DNA of 15,182 bases from contig DIWQ01000065.1 of assembly GCA_002423555.1 (NCBI GenBank), positions 1-15,182 on the forward strand. The letters run 5' to 3'. Shown piece by piece: positions 1 through 4,557 of this stretch (the stretch's first letter is position 1; each line of letters starts with the position of its first letter). The stretch is from Patescibacteria group bacterium UBA6102. GTDB taxonomy: Bacteria > Patescibacteriota > Minisyncoccia > Minisyncoccales > UBA5738. The translations under genes were made by a program, and so were the position numbers. Below the pieces are notes generated by a model. The model worked only from the letters and a program-made list of their open reading frames with translations, was not told the origin of the DNA and did no database searches.

Positions 1-500
1 TATGCCCAGTGCAAAACGGCTTGGCGCTGGCGGCGGCAGCACGAAAGATCGCGCGGCGCGCAGTTCTTTTTGATTTGGGCGATATGGCGGGCCATCGCTT
101 TCCAGCGCTTGATCTGCCATTGGTCATATTCGGGCATGCGCCGGCCAATGTAATAGCGGCAATACCACTGAAACCACCCCCGAGGATCCGCCGGATGAAT
201 CCATCCCTTTTGGCGCCAGACCGACAGTGGCTGAGACGCGTTAACCCCGAAATAATTTAATTTGGGATCGTGAAAATTCGGATTTAATTTGGCGTCTTGA
301 TACCAATCCGCCGGAAATTCATTTTGGCAATCGGTCATATACTTGCCGCCGAATATTCCCATCGCCAGCATCTGCTTTGGCATCAATTCCGGCAAAAAAT
401 CCGGCGCGAAATTCTCCCCCGCCGCCGCGGTCAAATAGTAAATATACCCCCTCTGCATTTTGTCATTGGCCGTAATTTTTGTTTTTGCAAATTTGCTCAT
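1..500 (-). CDS. Conserved hypothetical protein, 3' end cut by the window edge
   Basis: An open frame runs from an ATG at 500 to the window edge: 166 residues, no stop. The protein is rich in aromatic and basic residues. It starts MSKFAKTKITANDKMQRGYI and holds the segments MGIFGGKYMTDCQNEFPADW (about residue 46 on), LNYFGV, SVWRQKGWIHPADPRGWFQW and YCRYYIGRRMPEYDQWQIKRW. To my recollection these belong to a widespread family of unknown function (short proteins with GYxY, FGGKYM, DPRGWFQWYCRYY and RQALLQWA-like blocks); the last residues seen, RQAVLHWA, fit its usual C-terminus, so little may be missing. No signal peptide or membrane segment is evident. Its ATG overlaps the TGA of the upstream hydrolase in an ATGA, implying translational coupling. 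I assign no function. Confidence 0.85.
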   Translation of the reverse strand, partial: MSKFAKTKITANDKMQRGYIYYLTAAAGENFAPDFLPELMPKQMLAMGIFGGKYMTDCQNEFPADWYQDAKLNPNFHDPKLNYFGVNASQPLSVWRQKGWIHPADPRGWFQWYCRYYIGRRMPEYDQWQIKRWKAMARHIAQIKKNCAPRDLSCCRRQRQAVLHWA

Positions 501-1300
501 TCGGTTAAAAATTCCACTGCTTGCGAAAACCACTGCCCCCAAAAATCCGGGCGCTCCAGATCATGATCGCCGCCTTTGACGATTATCCGGTTCGGAAATT
601 TGACATTCAAACTTTCCAGAGGCACCGACAAATCAAATTCGCCGTGCACATGCAAAACTTTTTCTTTTATCTCGTCAAAGTTATGGGAAAAATCAAAATC
701 TTTGGCCTCCATGAAATAATCGGGGTTGATATAATTTTCCCGCACCATTTTTCCGGCCCGCGCGCAATCTTGCAAAAATTTGCCCTCATCCAAATATTGT
801 TTGTAATTATCCCATGTTATTTTTGCTTGCCTCTTTTCTTCCTTCATTGAGTCGCGGACAAAATAAAATCTCATCAGGTCTTTCTGGTTCAACGCCGGCG
901 CGATAAACACCATTTTGTTGATCAGCGGCTTAATCTCGTTCAAAACCAATGCCAGCGGACACATTCCCAAACTATGCGCGACAAAATTGATTTTTAATCC
1001 GCCGAATTCTTTCTGAAAAACTTCCAGCGCTTTTGACAATTCCCGCGCCCGGCCATTCAAAGTAAATTTTGAAAAATCGCCATCCGACAATCCGCACCCG
1101 GCCGCATCGTAACGCAACGAAACTATGCCCCGCTCCGCCAATTCACCGGCTGTCATTTTTGACTTTTTCTCCACCGTGGCATTGCGTTCAAACCCCTGCA
1201 AGAAAACCGCCGCCGCGCGCGGCTTTTTGTCAGGCGCGGTGATTATCCCCCGCAAGGTTTCCCCACATTTATTTTTAAACTCAATCAATTTCGTTTGCAT
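497..1300 (-). CDS. Alpha/beta hydrolase (serine hydrolase), 267 aa
   Basis: A complete alpha/beta-hydrolase fold with a recognisable catalytic triad: nucleophile elbow AHSLG (Ser110), acid Asp223 in HGEFDLSVP and His246 in GGDHDLERP. The N-terminal FLQGFE loop (about 33-38) is where an oxyanion-hole HG-type motif normally sits. Residues about 138-205 form a helical cap. No signal peptide, so probably a cytoplasmic esterase, thioesterase or peptidase-like hydrolase; the substrate cannot be told. I chose the ATG at 1300 (MQTKLIEFKNKCGE) over the in-frame TTG at 1327, because the beta-strand start typical of the family follows directly. The stop overlaps the next gene's ATG (ATGA at 500-497), so the two are one operon. 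A near-perfect 27-bp palindrome lies just upstream (1328-1354). Confidence 0.88.
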   Translation of the reverse strand: MQTKLIEFKNKCGETLRGIITAPDKKPRAAAVFLQGFERNATVEKKSKMTAGELAERGIVSLRYDAAGCGLSDGDFSKFTLNGRARELSKALEVFQKEFGGLKINFVAHSLGMCPLALVLNEIKPLINKMVFIAPALNQKDLMRFYFVRDSMKEEKRQAKITWDNYKQYLDEGKFLQDCARAGKMVRENYINPDYFMEAKDFDFSHNFDEIKEKVLHVHGEFDLSVPLESLNVKFPNRIIVKGGDHDLERPDFWGQWFSQAVEFLTE

Positions 1301-1327
1301 ATTTACTTTGATTTTACCTAACCGCAA

Positions 1328-1354
1328 ATTATCTATATTGGCAATATGGATAAT
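1328..1354. repeat. 27-bp palindrome upstream of the hydrolase
   Basis: Arms ATTATCTATATT (1328-1339) and AATATGGATAAT (1343-1354) pair at 11 of 12 positions around GGC. It lies 28 bp upstream of the chosen hydrolase start and overlaps the 3' end of the upstream hydrolase remnant. No U-run follows on the minus strand, so it is more likely an operator-like or structural site than a terminator. Function is inference. Confidence 0.5.
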
Positions 1355-1479
1355 TTCAAAATATCTGCATTGACATTACAGAAAATCCATAAACCGCAAT
1401 CCCCACCTTCCGGGTTGATCAGCAATCCGTCCAGCCGCAATTCATCTTTGGTATTAACCCGGCAAAATGTAGTTTTCAT
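1333..1479 (-). pseudogene. N-terminal remnant of a second alpha/beta hydrolase
   Basis: Reading from the ATG at 1479 gives MKTTFCRVNTKDELRLDGLL followed by INPEGGDC, which resembles the first two strands of an alpha/beta hydrolase family (N-termini of the type R-V-x-T-x-D-G-L-x-L-x-G-L-L, then a proline-containing turn). After about residue 30 the similarity stops: the next strand with an HGxGG oxyanion loop never appears, and the frame ends at a TAG after 48 codons. No nucleophile, acid or histidine motif is present. The ATG lies five bases after the acetyltransferase stop, so it was probably the next gene of the macro/GNAT operon. The break falls near a 27-bp palindrome. It could still make a short peptide, but a truncated gene is the simplest reading. 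Confidence 0.55.
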
Positions 1480-1483
1480 GATT

Positions 1484-1999
1484 TTATAATTTGATCCAAT
1501 ATCTTCTGGTGGTATCTTTTTCGTTTTCAACCTTAACCCTGTTTTTTAATTTTCCTCCGTTTTTTTCAATGGCTTTCCATGAAGCAACGTTATTCTCAAA
1601 AACGGTAACCAATATTTTTTCAATCCCTAACTTTTCAAACCTTTTTAACGACAATTGCAATATTTTATTAGCATATCCGCATCCCCTTTTTGACGGCTTG
1701 ACTTCATAACCGATATGTCCGCCTGCTTTAAACAAAAATGGGGTTAATCCGTGCCGGATGCTCGCAATTCCGACAATTTCATCGCCGTCAATCATCCAGA
1801 GCAAATCATACGGCACCCAACCGGCCGGCAAATTCTTGCCTTGCGAATGCAACCGAGCATTGCGGATTATCCCATCCAAATCATCCGGATTGCCCAAAAC
1901 TTCCCACAACTTGATCGTTTTGGAATCTTTGCGAAACTCTTCCACTGCCTCGCGCCAGCTTTTTTCATATTTCTTTGTCGGCTTCACCAATCTCAACAT
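1484..1999 (-). CDS. GNAT-family N-acetyltransferase, 171 aa
   Basis: A single GNAT domain that should transfer an acetyl group from acetyl-CoA to an amine. The acetyl-CoA binding segment is GHIGYEVKPSKRGCGYA (about 94-110), with the R-G-x-G-x-A pyrophosphate loop after the core strand. The second half carries VFENNVASWKAIEKNGG (133-149), the usual alpha4/beta region with an Asn and a Lys-rich helix. Length matches small bacterial GNATs; substrate unknown. The ATG at 1999 overlaps the last codons of the macro-domain gene (whose TGA is at 1995-1993) in another frame, so the two are transcriptionally and probably translationally linked. If the macro gene is truly frameshifted, its ribosomes would stop at 2060 and coupling to this start could be weakened. 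Confidence 0.9.
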   Translation of the reverse strand: MLRLVKPTKKYEKSWREAVEEFRKDSKTIKLWEVLGNPDDLDGIIRNARLHSQGKNLPAGWVPYDLLWMIDGDEIVGIASIRHGLTPFLFKAGGHIGYEVKPSKRGCGYANKILQLSLKRFEKLGIEKILVTVFENNVASWKAIEKNGGKLKNRVKVENEKDTTRRYWIKL

Positions 2000-2494
2000 A
2001 ATTTTTTATAAATTTCAAAAGTTTGGTCATCAAAACAAACGAAAACAATTTGGTCAAAACTATCGGGATTGGCGACAAAAAATTCTTTGACCGCGGCAAT
2101 GGCGATTTTGGCCGCGTCTTCTTTGGAGCAACCATATAACACCCGTAGATATTGCCGGAAACGCGATCGTCTTTATGTTGTTTTCTTTTGCCAGTTGCAA
2201 ACAATTTTTATAGCAGTCGGCTAATAATTTCTCTTCGTTGCCGTTTTCTTGGCCATAAACCGGACCAACAGTATGAATAACATATTTTGCCGGCAGATTA
2301 TAGCCCTTGGTAATTTTGGCCTCCCCGGTTTTGCATCCGTTCAATTTTTTGCATTCCGCCAGCAATTTGGACCCGGCCGCGCGATGAATCGCCAAATCCA
2401 CCCCGCCGCCGCCCGACATTCTTTCATCGGTCGCGTTAACAATCGCCTCCGCCGCCAATTTTGTTATATCCCCTCCAACAACTTTAATCCCCAT
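1993..2494 (-). pseudogene. Macro-domain ADP-ribose hydrolase, broken by one frameshift
   Basis: From the ATG at 2494 the frame gives a macro domain: GGDITKL, AIVNATDERMSGGGGVDLAI with HRAAG (18-41), VIHTVGPVY (72-80) and PAISTGV (113-119), the ADP-ribose-binding set of MacroD/YmdB-type O-acetyl-ADP-ribose deacetylases. Right after STGV the frame goes wrong (IWLLQRRRG) and stops at 2060. Removing one A near 2134-2140 restores YGCSKEDAAKIAIAAVKEFF and FVCFDDQTFEIYKKLC, the normal family C-terminus, ending in TGA at 1993. Restored length is 166 residues. The usual second Asn of the NAAN motif reads Asp (NATD), while the GGGGVD aspartate is kept. It starts nine bases after a palindromic repeat next to arsR and overlaps the GNAT gene. 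Either a true lesion, an assembly indel, or a +1 recoding site; I cannot tell which. Confidence 0.85.
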
Positions 2495-2502
2495 AATATC
2501 AT

Positions 2503-2553
2503 TACGGACATTCTCACATTCTCAAGAATGTTGGAATGTCTGTATAAATTCAA
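2503..2553 (-). repeat. Palindromic repeat, copy A (arsR 3' end / macro upstream)
   Basis: Outer arms TACGGACATTC (2503-2513) and GAATGTCTGTA (2534-2544) pair with one mismatch; nested inside are ACATTCT and AGAATGT around CA. On the minus strand it is followed on its 5' side by the shared TTGAATTTA. It contains the arsR stop codon and encodes the last residues of that protein (TFQHS), and ends eight bases before the macro-domain ATG. See copies B (2857-2903) and C (4051-4102). Confidence 0.85.
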
Positions 2554-2815
2554 CGAACCGTTTGCCATAGGGCGAAAGAGTTTGCGCCACCTGCCGGCCT
2601 TGATAATTTTTGTTCACCAATCCCGCCTGCACCAACCGCCGGATATGCTCCGAAATCGTCTTAAAATTAACATCCAAAGCATCGGCAATATCTTCAACCT
2701 TGATTCCCTCTTTTTGCGCGACCAGCAACAAAATGTCAATGCGGCGATGATTGGCCGCTCCCTTGAAATAGCGCTCCAATTGCTTGGCGGTCTTTTGTTT
2801 TTTAATTTCCTCCAT
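2522..2815 (-). CDS. ArsR-like winged-helix transcriptional repressor, 97 aa
   Basis: A compact winged-helix DNA-binding protein. Helices are seen in KQLERYFKGAANHRRIDILL (11-30), then VEDIADALDVNFKTISEHIR (40-59) as the helix-turn-helix, with the wing in VNKNYQGRQVAQTLSPYGKR (67-86). There is no cysteine at all, so the ELCVCDL-type metal site of true arsenic or zinc sensors is absent; the inducer is unknown and it may be a ligand-free or redox-independent dimeric repressor. It has its own promoter (TATAAT at 2838-2843), and palindrome copy B covers the -35 box, which strongly suggests autorepression. The last codons and TGA lie inside palindrome copy A. The macro/GNAT operon follows 27 bases downstream on the same strand and may be co-regulated. 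Confidence 0.87.
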   Translation of the reverse strand: MEEIKKQKTAKQLERYFKGAANHRRIDILLLVAQKEGIKVEDIADALDVNFKTISEHIRRLVQAGLVNKNYQGRQVAQTLSPYGKRFVEFIQTFQHS

Positions 2816-2837
2816 AATTTTTGGTTACTTTCTCCCG

Positions 2838-2866
2838 ATTATATCAAGCAATAAACAATATTCCAA
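2838..2866 (-). promoter_or_regulatory. arsR promoter with -35 inside a palindrome
   Basis: On the minus strand, TTGGAA (2866-2861) and a perfect TATAAT (2843-2838) are 17 bases apart. The -35 hexamer lies in the arm of palindrome copy B (2860-2887). The expected start is near 2831, giving a leader of about 16 bases before the ATG at 2815. Repressor binding to the palindrome would block RNA polymerase. Confidence 0.7.
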
Positions 2867-2903
2867 CATTCTCAAGAATGTTGGAATGTCCGTAAATTCA
2901 ATA
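2857..2903 (-). repeat. Palindromic repeat, copy B (arsR promoter operator)
   Basis: The core is a perfect inverted repeat: ATTCCAACATTCT (2860-2872), CA, AGAATGTTGGAAT (2875-2887). The side distal to arsR continues GTCCGTAAATTCAATA, identical to copy C and almost identical to copy A. The side proximal to arsR differs from A and C and supplies the arsR promoter. This makes it the best candidate for the ArsR operator. Confidence 0.85.
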
Positions 2904-2977
2904 GAAAATCGTGCGGCAACGATGGAAGGGTTTAACGCCGGCCTGGTCTTGGCTCATCAACCATAACGGATTATTTA

Positions 2978-3427
2978 TCAATGTTTCTCTATTTTATCAA
3001 TATAATTTTGGCACGCAGATTGAATGTATTTTTTATCGTTTTCATTCACCAAGCGCGCAACTTTCCCGGGTAATCCCATAACCACGCTGCCGCCTTCAAT
3101 TTTGGAATTCGGGACTACCACGCTGCCCGCCGCAACGATGGACCAATCGCCAATTTCAACACCATCCAAAATAACACTGCTGATGCCAATCAAAACATTA
3201 TTGCCGATCTTTGCACCGTGAATTACCGCATTATGGCCAATCGTAACATTTTTGCCAATACTAACGGCGCCATGGATAATCGCGCCATCTTGAACATTGG
3301 AATTATCGCCAATTATGATTTTACCTTCATCCCCTCTTATTGAAGCAAACGCCCACACACTCACATTCTCTCCCAAATCAACATCGCCCTCCACATTTGA
3401 TTTTTCATGCAAAAATTGTTTTGCCAT
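2978..3427 (-). CDS. Gamma-class carbonic anhydrase-like hexapeptide-repeat protein, 149 aa
   Basis: A left-handed beta-helix protein of the gamma carbonic anhydrase / YrdA-CaiE type. Hexapeptide turns run from about residue 12 to 122 (for example VSIGKNVTIGHNAVIHGAKI). Three histidines fall where the family binds its metal: His52 (AIIHG), His65 (TIGHN) and His70 (VIHG), the last two five residues apart as in the Methanosarcina Cam enzyme; RGD (31-33) and VQD (45-47) are also conserved. Expected to be a cytoplasmic homotrimer that hydrates CO2 or has a related acyl-transfer or maturation role; many short members lack measurable anhydrase activity. The short C-terminal helix (about 128-147) is normal. 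The gene follows the Nudix gene by 20 bases and is probably co-transcribed with it. Confidence 0.88.
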   Translation of the reverse strand: MAKQFLHEKSNVEGDVDLGENVSVWAFASIRGDEGKIIIGDNSNVQDGAIIHGAVSIGKNVTIGHNAVIHGAKIGNNVLIGISSVILDGVEIGDWSIVAAGSVVVPNSKIEGGSVVMGLPGKVARLVNENDKKYIQSACQNYIDKIEKH

Positions 3428-3447
3428 ATTTTAAAGAATTGAATCTC

Positions 3448-3831
3448 TTAATTTTGCCATTGCAAATAATCATTAAGAATTTGCTTGAAGTTAAAACCGA
3501 TGTTCAAGTTTTGCAATTCCGCAGGCGCGAAAAATCGCATGGCCGCACCTTCGCCAAGATTCAAATTTTCCAATTCCACCGGCTCGGCCAGAATGTAAAT
3601 CATTTGTTTGATGCCGCGGTCAACATATTCGGCGAAAAATCCCGCGCCTTTAATATCGTAATTCAGTTCTTCTTTGATTTCCCGCGCCAGCGCGCTTTCC
3701 GGCGTTTCGCCGTCTTTAACTCCCCCGCCGAACAAAACCCATTTGCCGATCTCCGGATCTTCGTCGCGCAACTGCAACAACAATTCTTTCTTCTTATTTT
3801 TAACAATCAAGCAAACTTTTGTCTTTGCCAT
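3448..3831 (-). CDS. Nudix hydrolase, 127 aa
   Basis: A minimal Nudix-fold pyrophosphohydrolase acting on a nucleoside diphosphate linked to some moiety X. The Nudix box is at 36-58: G36, E42, then R50-E51-I-K-E54-E55, so the metal-binding glutamates are present; the usual final glycine of the box is Asn57. N-terminal strand KVCLIVKNKKKELLLQLRD and the KWVLFGGGV lead-in are typical of MutT-like members. The C-terminal half has no diagnostic extra domain, so the substrate is undecided. The start is the ATG at 3831; upstream AT-rich DNA includes a TATAAA that could be a -10 box but no convincing -35. Downstream is the carbonic anhydrase-like gene, 20 bases away. Confidence 0.9.
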   Translation of the reverse strand: MAKTKVCLIVKNKKKELLLQLRDEDPEIGKWVLFGGGVKDGETPESALAREIKEELNYDIKGAGFFAEYVDRGIKQMIYILAEPVELENLNLGEGAAMRFFAPAELQNLNIGFNFKQILNDYLQWQN

Positions 3832-3880
3832 AAAATATATAAATCAAAACTTTATACAAAATTGCAAAAATCGCAAAACT

Positions 3881-4039
3881 TCATAAAGTCTCATTGCTGT
3901 CAAATTTCATCTCATCCAAGCGGACGAATTTGAATTTGGCATGTAATTTTTCGACAATCTCCGGCAATGCCTCAAACATTTCCCCCGGCCGCATTTTTTG
4001 CTCCTCTTCTTTGCGGCTCCCGTGATCAAAAACTAACAT
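3881..4039 (-). pseudogene. C-terminal fragment resembling a polysaccharide deacetylase
   Basis: A 52-codon frame from the ATG at 4039 reads MLVFDHGSRKEEEQKMRPGE then MFEALPEIVEKLHAKFKFVR and LDEMKFDSNETL. The order 'strand ending in DHG, then E-A-L-P-x-I-V/I-E-x-L, then K-F-V-R-L-D-E' matches the last strand and helix of NodB-type polysaccharide deacetylases, in which an LHD/FDH histidine is followed by the closing helix. The metal-binding first half is missing, and an in-frame TAA lies two codons before the ATG. The break coincides with palindromic repeat copy C, whose near end is 11 bases away. The similarity is from memory and short; a real small protein cannot be ruled out. Confidence 0.45.
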
Positions 4040-4050
4040 ATCAAATTAAT

Positions 4051-4102
4051 TACGGACATTCTCACATTCTTGAGAATGTTGGAATGTCCGTAAATTCAAT
4101 AT
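4051..4102 (-). repeat. Palindromic repeat, copy C
   Basis: The cleanest full-length copy: TACGGACATTC (4051-4061) and GAATGTCCGTA (4082-4092) are perfect 11-bp arms; inside are ACATTCT and AGAATGT around TG. It is followed by AATTCAATATT as in copy B. It sits between the CxxC gene and the deacetylase-like fragment, 11 bases upstream of the fragment's ATG. Confidence 0.85.
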
Positions 4103-4116
4103 TCTCCCGATCGCAT

Positions 4117-4284
4117 TTATTTTTCAAACCATTCACCGCCGACGACACCGCCCTCGTTCTTGGCTTCCTGAAACGCCGCCTTCAACTCTTCCAACGACAA
4201 ATCCCGACCTTGTTCCTGCGCGGCCTTCATTGCCCGGCAAATCGGGCAATCGTCAAAAAACATTTCGCCGTTTTTATTTTCCAT
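4117..4284 (-). CDS. Small CxxC protein, 55 aa
   Basis: From the ATG at 4284: MENKNGEMFFDDCPICRAMK, then a helix AAQEQGRDLSLEELKAAFQE and the tail AKNEGGVVGGEWFEK. The single CPIC motif (residues 13-16) could be a redox pair or half of a metal site; there are no other cysteines, so a zinc site would need dimerisation or two further non-Cys ligands. The acidic, helical second half and VVGGEWF end look like a conserved small-protein family that I have seen annotated only as hypothetical. A longer in-frame start at 4329 exists but would add a low-complexity stretch and sit against the upstream terminator, so I reject it. No function assigned. It lies downstream of the terminator at 4332-4364 and may be expressed by read-through or by an unseen promoter. 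Confidence 0.65.
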   Translation of the reverse strand: MENKNGEMFFDDCPICRAMKAAQEQGRDLSLEELKAAFQEAKNEGGVVGGEWFEK

Positions 4285-4331
4285 ATTTTTATTTTTTATT
4301 GCTGTCAAAATTATCAAAATATTCGGCAAAT

Positions 4332-4364
4332 AAATAAAAACGGATATGGCATCCGTTTTTATTT
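4332..4364 (-). terminator. Rho-independent terminator of the small acidic ORF / RNA unit
   Basis: A perfect 14-bp inverted repeat (AAATAAAAACGGAT at 4332-4345, ATCCGTTTTTATTT at 4351-4364) with a 5-base loop, U-rich on both strands. On the minus strand it lies 14 bases after the stop of the 19-codon frame (4378-4437), so it ends that short transcript. It could work in both directions. Confidence 0.8.
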
Positions 4365-4377
4365 TTAAAATTTCAAA

Positions 4378-4437
4378 CTACGCATCGCCTTCGTCATCGC
4401 CGTCCTTTTTTTCTTCTTCGTCGTCAAATTTAAACAT
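4378..4437 (-). CDS. Possible 19-residue acidic micropeptide (or part of a small RNA)
   Basis: The frame reads MFKFDDEEEKKDGDDEGDA and stops at TAG: 10 of 19 residues are Asp or Glu. It is the only reasonable frame in a short transcription unit with its own sigma70-type promoter (4516-4545), an 11-bp hairpin directly upstream (4444-4474) and a strong terminator (4332-4364). No convincing Shine-Dalgarno precedes the ATG, and the leader hairpin ends six bases before it, so translation may be structure-controlled. The predicted transcript is only about 180 bases. It could equally be a non-coding RNA whose purine-rich segment is not translated. I recognise no family. The dedicated promoter and terminator are the main reason to take it seriously. 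Confidence 0.45.
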   Translation of the reverse strand: MFKFDDEEEKKDGDDEGDA

Positions 4438-4443
4438 TGTTTT

Positions 4444-4474
4444 GCAAAATCCAACCCTAGAAATTGAATTTTGC
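4444..4474 (-). ncRNA. Hairpin in the leader of the small transcript
   Basis: In the minus-strand RNA GCAAAAUUCAA (4474-4464) pairs over all 11 positions, with one U-G wobble, with UUGGAUUUUGC (4454-4444) around the loop UUUCUAGGG. A weaker CAGU/ACUG hairpin may lie further 5'. The stem stands between the promoter and the 19-codon frame, so it could control its translation or be the core of a small RNA. Its identity is not known to me. Confidence 0.5.
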
Positions 4475-4515
4475 GGTTAATCAGTTTGTTATCACTGACA
4501 GACCTTTATGGCCTG

Positions 4516-4545
4516 ATTTTAACTTTTTTGCCGCCGAAGTGTCAA
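4516..4545 (-). promoter_or_regulatory. Promoter of the small acidic ORF / RNA unit
   Basis: On the minus strand, a perfect TTGACA (4545-4540) and TAAAAT (4521-4516) are 18 bases apart, with transcription expected to start near 4509. The -35 begins 13 bases after the stop of the DUF2339 gene, so this is a separate start point rather than read-through. Confidence 0.7.
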
Positions 4546-4557
4546 GGATTTTACCGC

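Noticed and set aside
1301..1327. TTG start of the hydrolase, nine residues earlier
   Set aside because: A normal ATG at 1300 gives the family-like N-terminus; no ribosome-binding site favours the TTG.
1993..2815. DarTG-type toxin-antitoxin system from the macro domain
   Set aside because: No DarT-like ADP-ribosyltransferase is adjacent, and the macro protein is of the short stand-alone type.
2249..2854. 201-residue plus-strand frame
   Set aside because: It is antisense to the macro-domain and arsR genes, both of which are clear families on the other strand.
2784..2966. Plus-strand frame ending GFNAGLVLAHQP through palindrome copy B
   Set aside because: It reads through the palindrome and the arsR promoter; the tail looks faintly protein-like but is too short to assign.
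3340..3933. 197-residue plus-strand frame
   Set aside because: Antisense to the carbonic anhydrase-like and Nudix genes; no protein-like composition.
2503..4102. CRISPR array
   Set aside because: Only three repeat copies, irregularly spaced with whole genes between them, and no cas genes.
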